64,000 nucleotides of DNA, taken from contig NZ_CP118610.1 of the NCBI RefSeq assembly GCF_028993555.1, positions 3,213,001 through 3,277,000 of the forward strand, in the 5' to 3' direction. The stretch comes from Ensifer adhaerens (GTDB taxonomy: Bacteria > Pseudomonadota > Alphaproteobacteria > Rhizobiales > Rhizobiaceae). How positions within the stretch are numbered: position 1 is the stretch's first letter; every line of letters begins with the position of its first letter. Below the pieces are notes generated by a model that made no database searches, was not told the DNA's origin, and saw nothing but the letters and a program-made list of their open reading frames with translations. A program made the position numbers and the translations under genes. This document shows, in pieces, positions 16,852 to 25,452 of the stretch.

Positions 16852-17280
16852 ATGGCGAACGCATCCGAACTGCTCGGCACCTGGAAGATGCTCTCCTGGA
16901 AACGCAAGGTTGTCGCCACCGGCGAAACCAGCGATGCCATGGGCGCCGATCCTATCGGCTACCTCTCCTACTATCCCGATGGCCGCGTCAGCGCCGTCGT
17001 GGTGAGGCGCGATCGCCCCGCATTGAAGGGCGCCGTACCGACGAACGACGAAAAGGCCGCACTGTTCGATTCGATGCTCGCCTATGCCGGATCCTACAGG
17101 CTCGAGGATGGCCGGGTCATCCACCAGCTGGATGCGAGCTGGAACCCGGCCTGGGGCATGTCGGATCTGATCCGCCCGTTCTACGTGGAAGGCGACAGGC
17201 TGGTGATCTACGGCGCACCAGCCATCGACCCCCGGACGGGCGAAGAGGTCACATACCATCTCGAGTTTCGTCGGATGTGA
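16852..17280 (+). CDS. Lipocalin-like domain protein
   Basis: This 142-residue protein matches the Lipocalin-like family (PF13924): it begins ELLGTWKMLSWKRK, followed by GADPIGYLSYYPDGRVSAVVVRRDRP and the C-terminal GDRLVIYGAP...TYHLEFRRM. The fold is a small beta-barrel with a ligand pocket; no reaction is known. The ATG at 16852 follows AGGTGGGTC. It converges on the GFA gene. No signal peptide. Confidence 0.75.
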   Translation: MANASELLGTWKMLSWKRKVVATGETSDAMGADPIGYLSYYPDGRVSAVVVRRDRPALKGAVPTNDEKAALFDSMLAYAGSYRLEDGRVIHQLDASWNPAWGMSDLIRPFYVEGDRLVIYGAPAIDPRTGEEVTYHLEFRRM

Positions 17281-17300
17281 CCAGCCGAAATCTCCGGACG

Positions 17301-17714
17301 TCAGAGATGGCGCGTCTCAGCCGGCGCGTGGAACCAGTTGTTGTTGCGTCCGTCCATGTACTGCACCGGTGCCTCGGCGAGCACCGCCGGATCGAGATCG
17401 TCGAGGCAGGCGACGTTGACCGAAAAATAGGCGCCACCGATTTCCTCGATGTAGCCGTGGCCGAAGGCTGCGACACCGCAAGTCTTGCAAAAGCGGTGAT
17501 GCACACTGCTGCTGTTGAACTGGTAGTCGGCAATGTTGGCCTCATCGCACTGCAGGCGGAAGCTGTCGGGCTTCACGATTGCCCCCCAGTAGCGCCGTTT
17601 CCAGCAGATCGAGCAATTGCACTTTCCGGTGCCGGCATCGAGGTCGATATCGGCCTCATAGCGGATATTTCCGCAATGGCAGCTTCCCTTATAGGTCAGT
17701 TTCATAACCGTCAC
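17301..17714 (-). CDS. GFA family protein (glutathione-dependent formaldehyde-activating enzyme-like)
   Basis: The 137-residue protein has the zinc-cysteine pattern of the GFA fold: GSCHCGNIRYE, GKCNCSICWKRRYWG and RFCKTCGVAAFGHGY. Structural zinc sites and a possible glutathione cysteine are therefore intact. The founder, Gfa of Paracoccus, was proposed to promote addition of formaldehyde to glutathione, but most members have no proven activity. A second ATG (17705) gives MKLTYKGSCHC and is the more usual start. It is divergent from a MarR gene, and three matching operator palindromes lie at 17762-17777, 17808-17823 and 18030-18045. Confidence 0.82.
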   Translation of the reverse strand: MTVMKLTYKGSCHCGNIRYEADIDLDAGTGKCNCSICWKRRYWGAIVKPDSFRLQCDEANIADYQFNSSSVHHRFCKTCGVAAFGHGYIEEIGGAYFSVNVACLDDLDPAVLAEAPVQYMDGRNNNWFHAPAETRHL

Positions 17715-17761
17715 TCCTGCTTTCCGGGCCCAGGCAGACCCCGCCTCTTCGCCCGCCTACT

Positions 17762-17777
17762 TGACCACATGCTGTCA
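17762..17777. promoter_or_regulatory. MarR-type operator copy 1
   Basis: TGACCACATGCTGTCA: TGAC and GTCA half-sites with the same 16-bp frame as two other copies in the GFA-MarR intergenic region. It lies 48 bp upstream of the GFA start. Confidence 0.6.
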
Positions 17778-17807
17778 GATTAAGCTCATGCTGTTCACTT
17801 GCCATAT

Positions 17808-17823
17808 TGACAACATATTGTCA
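17808..17823. promoter_or_regulatory. MarR-type operator copy 2
   Basis: TGACAACATATTGTCA, inside a longer perfect inverted repeat ATTGACAA-CATA-TTGTCAAT (17806-17825). It is centrally placed in the 295-bp divergent region. Confidence 0.65.
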
Positions 17824-18009
17824 ATTGAAAGCGATTAATCTGTGCAGCCACTAGAGATGCGAACCTCGGCTGGCCTATCCCATCGGCTGCTGCGACCATC
17901 AAGGTATCCCACCGACAGTCCGTAGAACGTGCGGATCGAAATCATCCAGGGGTGATGTTGCAAAGGGTGCCACCGAGTGCCTCCACGTAGCCATCGCTGC
18001 TGAAATAGC

Positions 18010-18555
18010 TTGCCGAATGCAATGCGATGTGACAACATGATGTCATATGAAGACTTCCGCACAGCAGGTGACACTGTCGACATGAAAGACCCTGAACGGA
18101 CGCCCGCTGGAGACGCCTTTGCGGATTTTGCGATTACCGCGCTGCGGCTTGCCGGCCCGCTGACGCAGGCCGGCGACGCTCTCGCCAAACCTTCCGGACA
18201 GACGAGCGCCCGCTGGCAGGTGCTGGCCGCAGCAAACCACGCTCCCATGTCGGTCGCCGATGCGGCGCGCGCCCTCGGCCTGGCGCGCCAGGGCGTGCAG
18301 CGCATCGCCGACCTGCTGGAGGAGGAAGGCCTGATCGCCTACAGCGACAATCCCACCCACCAAAGGGCAAAACTGATGGCCCTGACGGCGGCCGGAGAAA
18401 CGGCGCTTTACGAAATCAAGAAACGGCAGGCGGCATGGGCCGACAGGCTCGGTACCGAGCTGGGCGAAAGACGCCTGCGACAGGCCTCGGCCTTGATGGT
18501 CGAGATCATCGAAGTCCTCAAGGAACGAGCCTTACCGGAGGATGCCGCCTCCTAG
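18010..18555 (+). CDS. MarR-family transcriptional regulator
   Basis: The winged helix-turn-helix is clear: SARWQVLAAANHAPMSVADAARALGLARQGVQRIADLLEEEGLI, followed by the wing SDNPTHQRAKLMALTAAGE. The open frame gives 181 residues, but the ATG at 18082 (MKDPERT, 157 residues) fits the family length and leaves the operator at 18030-18045 in the promoter, so I regard it as the likely start. It is divergent from the GFA gene and three copies of a TGACAACAT..TGTCA palindrome flank the pair, suggesting it represses both genes until a ligand, perhaps an aldehyde or electrophile, binds. Ligand is inference. Confidence 0.85.
   Translation: MPNAMRCDNMMSYEDFRTAGDTVDMKDPERTPAGDAFADFAITALRLAGPLTQAGDALAKPSGQTSARWQVLAAANHAPMSVADAARALGLARQGVQRIADLLEEEGLIAYSDNPTHQRAKLMALTAAGETALYEIKKRQAAWADRLGTELGERRLRQASALMVEIIEVLKERALPEDAAS
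18030..18045. promoter_or_regulatory. MarR-type operator copy 3
   Basis: TGACAACATGATGTCA, nearly identical to copy 2. It overlaps possible ATG codons at 18037/18040 of the MarR gene, which argues for a translation start further downstream and for autorepression. Confidence 0.65.
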
Positions 18556-18566
18556 GCGTCCATCGT

Positions 18567-19013
18567 TCAAGCCAGCATCAGGAGATCCGCGCGCAGACGG
18601 TCCGGTCCACCGTCACCAAGCACCGGATCGAGCGCCGCGTGCAATGCCTTCCAGATGGGTATGGCTCGCGCCAACAGTGTTTCCCCCTCCTGCGTCAGCC
18701 GCAGCCGCCGCGACCGCCGATCCTCCGAGTCGGCAAAGCTCTCGACCAGGCCGCGCCGTTCCAGGGGTTTCAGCGCCGCAGTCAGCGTCGTCCGATCCAT
18801 GGCAAGCAGCGACGCAATCGACCCCATGTTCGGCGGCGTCGGACGATTGAGCGACATCAGCAGGGAGAACTGCCCGTTGGTGATATCGAGGGGCCGCAAC
18901 GCCTCGTCGAACCGGCGGGCCATGGCGCGAGCGGCACGCTGCACATGCAGACAGAGGCAGGTGTCCCTCACATGCAGGGTGGTCGCGAAGGGAATCGAAG
19001 TCATCTTTGACAT
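18567..19013 (-). CDS. MarR-family transcriptional regulator
   Basis: A second, different MarR protein of 148 residues. The recognition region is NMGSIASLLAMDRTTLTAALKPLERRGLV and the wing is SEDRRSRRLRLTQEGE. DTCLCLHVQRAARAMARRFDEALRPLDITNGQF contains CLC cysteines before the first helix, which could make it a thiol redox sensor as in the OhrR/DUF24-like logic; this is a guess. It is divergent from the DUF899 gene, with GTTGATATCAAC between them, and converges on the first MarR gene. Confidence 0.86.
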   Translation of the reverse strand: MSKMTSIPFATTLHVRDTCLCLHVQRAARAMARRFDEALRPLDITNGQFSLLMSLNRPTPPNMGSIASLLAMDRTTLTAALKPLERRGLVESFADSEDRRSRRLRLTQEGETLLARAIPIWKALHAALDPVLGDGGPDRLRADLLMLA

Positions 19014-19024
19014 GACTGATTAAT

Positions 19025-19036
19025 GTTGATATCAAC
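19025..19036. promoter_or_regulatory. Operator palindrome between MarR and DUF899 genes
   Basis: GTTGATATCAAC is a perfect 12-bp palindrome in the 60-bp gap between the two divergent starts, 11 bp upstream of the MarR ATG. It is a probable autoregulatory MarR site controlling the DUF899 unit. Confidence 0.6.
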
Positions 19037-19073
19037 GTATTAGTCAAGTGCAGCGTTGGGAGGATGAACGGGC

Positions 19074-19796
19074 ATGAGACAGGACCACGCAGTCGTATCG
19101 CCCGAGGAGTGGTTGAAAGCGCGCAAAGATCTGCTCGCGCTGGAAAAGGAACACACCCACGCACGCGACAAGGTCAATGCCGCCCGGCTGGCGCTGCCCT
19201 GGGTGAAGTTGGAGAAGACCTACATTTTCGACACGGTGACCGGACGCAAGTCGCTGTCCGACCTGTTCGACGGTCGCAGTCAGCTCATCGTCTACCATTT
19301 CATGTTCGGCCCCACCTGGGAGGCCGGCTGCCCCGGCTGCTCCTTCCTGGCCGATCACTTCGCCGGCATGCTGCCGCACCTCAACCACCACGACGTAACA
19401 CTGATCGCCGCATCGAATGCGCCGCTGACGAAAATCGAAGCCTACAGGAAGCGCATGGACTGGAACTTCTCCTGGGTCTCGGCCGAGGGCAACGGCTTCA
19501 ACCATGATTACCACGTCGCCTTTGCTCCCGACGAACTCGCAAGCGGCAAGGTCGCCTACAATTTCACCGAGATCGAAAGCGCCAACGCGCATGAGGAACT
19601 GCCGGGACTGAGCGCCTTCCAGAAAGGCGAGGACGGCACGATCTATCACACCTATTCGTCCTATGCCCGCGGTCTCGAGGAACTGGTCGGCACGCTGATG
19701 CTGCTCGATCGCGCGCCGAAGGGCCGCAATGAAGACGGGACGATGAGCTTCGTCCGCCGCCACGACGAGTACGAACAGAAACGCAAGGCAGGCTAG
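19074..19796 (+). CDS. DUF899 thioredoxin-fold protein
   Basis: The 240-residue protein matches the DUF899 family (PF05988): VVSPEEWLKARKDLLALEKEHTHARD at the start, then the thioredoxin-like core YHFMFGPTWEAGCPGCSFLADHF with a CPGC motif, and MDWNFSWVSAEGNGFNHDYHV. The CxxC sits at the redox-active position, so a thiol oxidoreductase role is likely, but no reaction is known. It is divergent from a MarR gene and followed by DUF1579 and VOC genes on the same strand, probably one detoxification unit. Confidence 0.83.
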   Translation: MRQDHAVVSPEEWLKARKDLLALEKEHTHARDKVNAARLALPWVKLEKTYIFDTVTGRKSLSDLFDGRSQLIVYHFMFGPTWEAGCPGCSFLADHFAGMLPHLNHHDVTLIAASNAPLTKIEAYRKRMDWNFSWVSAEGNGFNHDYHVAFAPDELASGKVAYNFTEIESANAHEELPGLSAFQKGEDGTIYHTYSSYARGLEELVGTLMLLDRAPKGRNEDGTMSFVRRHDEYEQKRKAG

Positions 19797-19901
19797 ACAT
19801 GCTGGCGTCCCCGCAGGCGGAACCTTTCGCGTGCGAAGACGTTTCCTCACCGCTCGCGCGTCGGGCCGATGATCTGCGCCCGCCAAAAAGGAAAACCAGC
19901 C

Positions 19902-20378
19902 GTGAGAGCAGAACCGGAAGAAGCGCACCGTTGGCTCGAACAACTGCTGGGCGACTGGCAGGTTCGCACCTCCGGGCCAGACAACGAGCCCGACCGAAGC
20001 GGCCCCTGGACCGAACACGTTCGCTCGCTACAGGGCCTCTGGATCGTCTGCGAAGGTCAGGGAACGATGCCGGGCGGCAGTTCCGGCGAGACGCTCATGA
20101 CGCTCGGCTACAATCCCGAGACGAAACGCTACGTCGGCACCTGGGTCGGCTCCATGCTGACCCATATGTGGGTCTATGACGGCGAACTGGATGCGCAAGG
20201 CAAGTCCCTGTCCCTCTACTGCGAGGGGCCGGACTTCGAAAACCCCGGCAAAACTGCGCGATACCGGGACATCATCACGCTCATCGATCAATCCCGGCGC
20301 CTCCTGACGGCGCAGGTGCAGGCAGCGGGCGGAAGCTGGAAAGACATGATGACGGCGGAATACCTGCGCAGCGATTGA
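19902..20378 (+). CDS. DUF1579 family protein
   Basis: The protein carries the DUF1579 pattern: HRWLEQLLGDWQVRTSGPD, GLWIVCEGQGTMPGG, TLGYNPETKRYVGTWVGSMLTHMWVYDGELD, and the C-terminal DMMTAEYLRSD. The family forms a lipocalin-like barrel of unknown function and often sits beside DUF899 and VOC genes in rhizobia. I prefer the GTG at 19902 (158 residues), preceded by AAAGGAA, over the ATG at 19869, which lacks a ribosome site. Confidence 0.72.
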   Translation: MRAEPEEAHRWLEQLLGDWQVRTSGPDNEPDRSGPWTEHVRSLQGLWIVCEGQGTMPGGSSGETLMTLGYNPETKRYVGTWVGSMLTHMWVYDGELDAQGKSLSLYCEGPDFENPGKTARYRDIITLIDQSRRLLTAQVQAAGGSWKDMMTAEYLRSD

Positions 20379-20497
20379 CCGCGGAATCGGCGGCCATTCT
20401 CGGTTTCCGGCCGCGCCCACAGCAGTCTGACGGCTCATTCGAACTACAACCAAGCGGCACGAAACGTCGCCGCGCCTGAGCAAACTGGAGGAAGGCA

Positions 20498-21265
20498 ATG
20501 GCAGATCACGGAAAATACGTCTGGTACGAATTGATGACGACGGACATGGCCGCGGCGGAGACCTTCTACAAGGACGTCGTCGGCTGGAGTGCCCACGATT
20601 CCGGCATGCCCGGCATCAGCTACACGCTGTTCAATGCAGGCGAGATACCGGTTGCCGGGCTGATGACCATGCCGGAAGGCGCGCTCGAAATGAAAGTTCC
20701 CCCGGCCTGGCTCGGCTACGTCGGCGTCGACGACGTCGATGCGACCGCCGCCAGCATCGCCGCCAAGGGTGGCAAGGTTCATCGGGCGCCGGACGATATC
20801 CCCGGCATCGGGCGCTTTGCCGTCGTGACCGACCCGCACGGCGCCGTGTTCGCGATCTTCAAGGGAACGGGCGACCCGCCGCCGGTCACCGATCCAATGG
20901 CGCCCGGCCTTGTCGGCTGGCACGAGCTCGCATCCGGCGACCTCGACACTGCCTTCCCCTTTTACGCCGAGCTCTTCGGCTGGACGAAGGACCAGGGCAT
21001 GGATATGGGCGAGATGGGCATCTACCAGATCTTTGCCCATGGCGGCGCCCCGATCGGCGGGATGATGACCAAGCCGAAGGAAGTGCCCTCGCCCTACTGG
21101 CTCTACTACATCAACGTTCCCGCACTCGACGCGTCGATCGCGCGCATCAACGCCGGTGGCGGCAAGGTCGTGCTCGAGCCGATGGAGGTGCCCGGAGGCG
21201 CCTGGATCGTCCAGGCGCTCGACCCGCAGGGCGCCCTTTTCGCGCTGGTCGCGCCGAAACGCTGA
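20498..21265 (+). CDS. VOC family protein with two glyoxalase-like domains
   Basis: The 255-residue protein has two tandem vicinal oxygen chelate modules, residues about 6-122 (WYELMTTDMAAAETFYKDVVGW ... VVTDPHGAVFAIFKG) and about 133-252 (WHELASGDLDTAFPFYAELFGW ... QALDPQGALFALVAP). This internal duplication forms one metal-binding barrel per pair, as in bacterial hydroxylase-like 27-kDa antigen CFP30B proteins. The reaction is unknown. The start follows GGAGGAAGGCA. A GC-rich terminator follows. Confidence 0.85.
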   Translation: MADHGKYVWYELMTTDMAAAETFYKDVVGWSAHDSGMPGISYTLFNAGEIPVAGLMTMPEGALEMKVPPAWLGYVGVDDVDATAASIAAKGGKVHRAPDDIPGIGRFAVVTDPHGAVFAIFKGTGDPPPVTDPMAPGLVGWHELASGDLDTAFPFYAELFGWTKDQGMDMGEMGIYQIFAHGGAPIGGMMTKPKEVPSPYWLYYINVPALDASIARINAGGGKVVLEPMEVPGGAWIVQALDPQGALFALVAPKR

Positions 21266-21301
21266 ACGGTCGCATCAACCGACAAGCACGCGCATGAAAC
21301 A

Positions 21302-21331
21302 GGGCCCGCCCTACGGAGGCGGGCCCCTTTT
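21302..21331 (+). terminator. Terminator after the VOC gene
   Basis: GGGCCCGCC pairs with GGCGGGCCC around CTACGGA, followed by CTTTTC. Confidence 0.75.
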
Positions 21332-21491
21332 CGATCCCATTGGCGGAATGTACAGACGAAGCACAGGCACCTGCCCTGCACCACGCGCATCCCTCGGTTG
21401 CGGCGTGACCCCTAGTATTTCAGGGTATTTCAAGGTTATTTAACACCTTATACGATAACAGGGGCAACGAGCACACTGATTTCGGATGGGT

Positions 21492-21517
21492 TTCTTGTCA
21501 CACGACAAGAATTGTCG
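21492..21517. promoter_or_regulatory. Overlapping inverted repeats upstream of the diguanylate cyclase gene
   Basis: TTCTTGTC-ACAC-GACAAGAA (21492-21511) overlaps CGACAA-GAA-TTGTCG (21503-21517), so the middle GACAA can pair either way. It lies 50-75 bp before the ATG and could be an operator or a leader switch. The remaining gap 21332-21566 shows no gene. Confidence 0.4.
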
Positions 21518-21566
21518 CGACAGCCCAAGCGATGAGCGGCGACATGAGTGGAGCAACTTCGCGTAA

Positions 21567-23384
21567 ATGAAGAACAAAGGCGGCAGCTATACGCCCCCGG
21601 AAACGGGCGTTGCAGAAGCGCGCACGGCGAAGGCACTGCGCCGCAAACTCCAGTGGCTGCTCGCCATCGTTGTTGCCTGTACTGGCGTTCTCGCCACCGA
21701 GATCATCGCCGCCTCCTATAGCGAATTCGTCATCGCCCGCCGCAACCTGACCGAAGTCATGGCTTTTTGCCGGGTGCTCGACGCCGCAAACTACCTCTCG
21801 GCGGAACGCGGCCCCTCAAACGGCATGCTCGGCATCGGCGTGGCAGCGGGGTCACCCGTCCAGGCCCGGCTTGCCGAGTTTCGTGCCCGCAGCGACGCGG
21901 CGCTCACCAGGCTTACCGAGGACATCGACAATGCCAGCCGCTCGGAGCCGGCTGGTGCCCTCTCCCCCATTCTCGCCGAAGCTCGCCGCCGCCTGATGCT
22001 GGCTCGCGCAGAGGTCGATCGGATTGCCGCGCTTCCGCCCGAACAACGGGATCTGACGCAGATCCAGGCGACGATCGAGGCAATGTTCGGCGTCATCGAC
22101 GCGCTTCGCCCGGCGATCGACTGGAACATCCAACGCCTGACCAATACAGACCCGAACCTTGCCGGCATCGCGCTTGCGGCGCAGATGCTTGCCAATCTGC
22201 GCGAGGACGGTGGCCGCCTCGGCTCGCAGGTCATGGCCCCGGTCGCCGTCGGCCGGCCGCTCCAAGCCAAGAACATCGCCGATAGTGAGCGCACGCGCGG
22301 TAGACTGCAGGAGATCTGGTCCATTGTCGGCAAGCCTGGCGCCCTTCCCGGCCTGAAACCGGCCAATATTGCAGATCTCGCCAGGATCGACCGGGAATTC
22401 TTTGGTGAAGGATTTGCGATCATTGACAGTGTCGTCGCCATCGGCAGGCAATCGGGCGCCTACCCCATGACCGCCGAGCAATTGACCGACCGCTTCGTCC
22501 CGAAGATGAAGCCAATCGAGAATCTTCGCCGCGCCTTCATGGATGCGACCGTCGAACGGCTTGCGGCAAACAAGACGCGGGCCTCGGTCAAGCTGGCGGT
22601 CGCCAGCCTCGCGACCTTCGCGCTGTTCCTGGTCTTGCTGGTTCTGATGCGCCGCGCCCGCTCGCTGGTCTTCGAACCGCTGCTCATCGCACGCCACAGC
22701 ATCATCGAACTCGCTAATGACCGCCCGATCGCCCGGCTTCAGGGCAAGGGCGGCGAAGGCGAGATGGGGCGCCTGTTCGACGCGATCGACGTGCTGCGCA
22801 AACGCCTCGACGAACGCGCGCTGTTGATGCAGCACCTTGAACATCAGGCTGAAACCGATGAGCTGACCGGCCTGCTCAACCGCCGGGCATTGGAACTCAT
22901 CGGCGGCGCAGAGGACACGGCCGACAGCAGCCAGGATGCCTGTCTTATCCTGATGGACATCGACCATTTCAAGCAGATCAACGACACCCACGGTCACCTC
23001 ATCGGCGACATCGTGCTCAAGGAAACTGCCCGGGTCATCCGCAACTCCGTGCGCAACTCCGATCTCGTCGCCCGTTTCGGCGGCGAGGAGTTCGCGGTCA
23101 TCACTCCCGGTGACAGCATCGAGTCGGCCCTTGCGCTGGCGGAGCGGATCCGGGCCAATCTTGCGCGCGAGCCGATCGTGGTTGCGGATGGCCAGACACT
23201 GAAGGTGACCGCCAGCTTCGGCGTGGCGGAGGGCCGAACCGCAGACGGCGGCTGGAAGCACCTGATCGAGTGCGCCGACACGGAGCTCTATCGCGCCAAA
23301 TCCGAGGGCCGCAACCGCGTCTGCGGCCACCCGGCGGAGGCGACCATTTCCCGCTTCACAAAGACGAAATCCGCGCGCGCGTAG
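21567..23384 (+). CDS. Membrane diguanylate cyclase (GGDEF)
   Basis: The 605-residue protein has one membrane segment near residues 28-50 and another near 345-365 that enclose a roughly 290-residue helical periplasmic sensor, then a HAMP-like linker and a GGDEF domain (about 430-590). The active loop is RFGGEEFAV, and an RxxD inhibitory site (RNSD) sits five residues before it, so the enzyme should make cyclic di-GMP and be product-inhibited. It likely turns an external cue into sessile/motile or polysaccharide decisions. Its stop codon overlaps the convergent LysR stop by 29 bp. Confidence 0.93.
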   Translation: MKNKGGSYTPPETGVAEARTAKALRRKLQWLLAIVVACTGVLATEIIAASYSEFVIARRNLTEVMAFCRVLDAANYLSAERGPSNGMLGIGVAAGSPVQARLAEFRARSDAALTRLTEDIDNASRSEPAGALSPILAEARRRLMLARAEVDRIAALPPEQRDLTQIQATIEAMFGVIDALRPAIDWNIQRLTNTDPNLAGIALAAQMLANLREDGGRLGSQVMAPVAVGRPLQAKNIADSERTRGRLQEIWSIVGKPGALPGLKPANIADLARIDREFFGEGFAIIDSVVAIGRQSGAYPMTAEQLTDRFVPKMKPIENLRRAFMDATVERLAANKTRASVKLAVASLATFALFLVLLVLMRRARSLVFEPLLIARHSIIELANDRPIARLQGKGGEGEMGRLFDAIDVLRKRLDERALLMQHLEHQAETDELTGLLNRRALELIGGAEDTADSSQDACLILMDIDHFKQINDTHGHLIGDIVLKETARVIRNSVRNSDLVARFGGEEFAVITPGDSIESALALAERIRANLAREPIVVADGQTLKVTASFGVAEGRTADGGWKHLIECADTELYRAKSEGRNRVCGHPAEATISRFTKTKSARA

Positions 23385-24267
23385 CCAGAAAATCGAGCAT
23401 CACCCGCACGCGCGACGGCAAGGCTCCGCCCTGACCGAGAAATACGGCGTGGAAGGTTTCGACGTCACCGGGATTGAGATGCTCGACGAGCGGCAGCAGC
23501 CGGCCCGCCTGGATATCTTCCCGCACGGTGAAGGTCGGGAGCCGGGCGAGCCCCACACCCGCGAGTGCGAGCCGGCGCAGGCCCTCGCCATCGCTCACCC
23601 GCACCCGTTCCGTCGGCGGCAGCAAGATCTGTTCTGCGTTCGAAAGCAACGGCCAGCCGTCGAACACACGTGCGTAGCTATGGCTCAGCCGGTTATGCGT
23701 CTCGATATCCTCGATGGTCTGAGGCACGCCGAAACGATCCAGATAGGATGGGGCGCCGACGATCGTCATCGATGTGCTGCCGAGCTTGCGGGCAATCAGG
23801 CTCGATGTCTTCAGCGGACCGGCGCGCACGGCGATATCGACACGTTCCGCCAGCAGATCGACGACGGCGTCCGTCTGCAGGATATCGACAGCGACTGATG
23901 GAAACTCCGCCAGGAATTCGGGTAGCACCGGCATCAAAGCATGCGTCGCGTAGGAAGCGCTGACATTGAGGCGCACCCGGCCCTCAGGCGTTTCGCCAGC
24001 GCCCGCCGCGCGCTCCGCATCATCGATGTCGGCGAGAATGCGCACGGCCCGCTCATAGAAGGCGCAGCCCTCCGCCGTCAGTTGCAGCCGCCGCGTCGAC
24101 CGGTTGACGAGCCGGACGCCGAGCCTTTCTTCCAGTCGTTGGACGAGTTTGCTGACAGCCGAGGGCGTCATGCAGCAGACCTTTGCCGCGGACGAAAAGC
24201 CGCCAAGCTCCACCACCTTGGCAAATACCGCCATCTCCCCCGAACGATTGATCGTCAAGCGCGACAT
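23356..24267 (-). CDS. LysR-family transcriptional regulator
   Basis: A 303-residue LysR protein: N-terminal helix-turn-helix GGFSSAAKVCCMTPSAVSKLVQRLEERLGVRLVNRSTRRLQLT and a C-terminal effector domain. CrgA/DsdC-like regulators of this subgroup commonly control a divergent oxidoreductase gene. Here the divergent aldo-keto reductase gene starts 134 bp away and a GTGA-N7-TCAC site touches its own start codon. Tail-to-tail overlap with the diguanylate cyclase gene. Inducer unknown. Confidence 0.9.
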   Translation of the reverse strand: MSRLTINRSGEMAVFAKVVELGGFSSAAKVCCMTPSAVSKLVQRLEERLGVRLVNRSTRRLQLTAEGCAFYERAVRILADIDDAERAAGAGETPEGRVRLNVSASYATHALMPVLPEFLAEFPSVAVDILQTDAVVDLLAERVDIAVRAGPLKTSSLIARKLGSTSMTIVGAPSYLDRFGVPQTIEDIETHNRLSHSYARVFDGWPLLSNAEQILLPPTERVRVSDGEGLRRLALAGVGLARLPTFTVREDIQAGRLLPLVEHLNPGDVETFHAVFLGQGGALPSRVRVMLDFLATRARISSL

Positions 24268-24282
24268 GTGATTTCAACTCAC
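24268..24282. promoter_or_regulatory. Candidate LysR box
   Basis: GTGA-TTTCAAC-TCAC, a 15-bp dyad with the T-N11-A spacing typical of LysR sites, immediately upstream of the regulator's ATG in the divergent region. Confidence 0.45.
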
Positions 24283-24401
24283 AAATGATGTTCCTTCATG
24301 ACCTCTACATCGCAAATGCCGGCAACACCACCTTCCTCCGTGAGGCGAGCCGCTGACCACAGGCGTCGCTGAACAGGCAGAACCAACGAGGAGCGGAAGA
24401 C

Positions 24402-25436
24402 ATGGAATACAGACGGCTTGGATCATCGGGACTGAAGGTGCCCGCCTTGAGCTTTGGCGCAGGGACTTTCGGCGGTAAGGGACCGCTTTTCAGCGCCTGG
24501 GGCAACAGCGACGCGGCCGAAGCGCGACGACTGATCGACATTTCGCTCGAAGCCGGCGTCAATCTCTTCGATACGGCCGACGTCTACTCGGACGGTGCCT
24601 CCGAGAGCGTGCTCGGCGCCGCGATCAAGGGACGGCGCGATGCCGTGCTCATTTCGACCAAGATCGCGCTGCCGATGGGCGATGGGCCGAACGATGCCGG
24701 CACCTCCCGTGCGCGCCTGGTAAAGGGCGTCGACGATGCTCTCAAGCGGCTCGGCACCGACTACATCGACCTCCTGCAACTGCATGCCTTCGACGCCGGC
24801 ACGCCGGTCGAGGAAACCCTTGCGACACTCGACGGTCTCGTCACTGCCGGGAAACTGCGCTACGTCGGGGCCTCCAATTTCGCCGGCTGGCAGCTGATGA
24901 AATCGCTGGCTGCCTCCGAAAAACACAGCCTCGTGCGCCATGTCGCCCACCAGGTCTATTATTCGCTGGTTGGACGCGACTACGAATGGGAGCTGATGCC
25001 GCTTGCCGTCGACCAGGGCGTCGGGGCGCTCGTCTGGAGCCCGCTCGGTTGGGGCCGCCTCACCGGTAAGATCCGGCGCGGCCAGCCCTGGCCGGAAGGC
25101 AGCCGTTTGCACGACACCGCGGCCTTCGGCCCGCCGGTCGATAACGAGAAGCTCTACGACATCGTCGACGTGCTTGATCAACTGGCCGAGGAGACCGGCA
25201 AGACGGTTCCGCAGATCGCCATCAACTGGCTCTTGCAGCGCCCGACCGTATCGAGTGTCATCATCGGTGCCCGCAACGAAGAACAGCTTCGCCAGAACCT
25301 CGGCGCCATCGGCTGGTCGCTGTCGACGGAACAGATCGCGAGGCTCGATGAAGCGAGCAAGACGACGCCGGCCTATCCGTACTTCCCCTATTACCGCCAG
25401 GAAGGTTTCGCCCGGATCAATCCGCCGATCGTCTAG
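24402..25436 (+). CDS. Aldo/keto reductase
   Basis: The 344-residue TIM-barrel protein keeps the AKR catalytic tetrad: D57 and Y62 in FDTADVYSDG, K87 in ISTKIAL and H128 in LLQLHAFD. The C-terminal IIGARNEEQLRQNLGAIGW is the NADPH-binding segment. Members reduce aldehydes or ketones with NADPH; the substrate is unknown. GAGGAGCGGAAGAC precedes the start. It is divergent from a LysR gene that probably controls it. Confidence 0.9.
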   Translation: MEYRRLGSSGLKVPALSFGAGTFGGKGPLFSAWGNSDAAEARRLIDISLEAGVNLFDTADVYSDGASESVLGAAIKGRRDAVLISTKIALPMGDGPNDAGTSRARLVKGVDDALKRLGTDYIDLLQLHAFDAGTPVEETLATLDGLVTAGKLRYVGASNFAGWQLMKSLAASEKHSLVRHVAHQVYYSLVGRDYEWELMPLAVDQGVGALVWSPLGWGRLTGKIRRGQPWPEGSRLHDTAAFGPPVDNEKLYDIVDVLDQLAEETGKTVPQIAINWLLQRPTVSSVIIGARNEEQLRQNLGAIGWSLSTEQIARLDEASKTTPAYPYFPYYRQEGFARINPPIV

Positions 25437-25452
25437 CGGGAACGGAAGCCGC

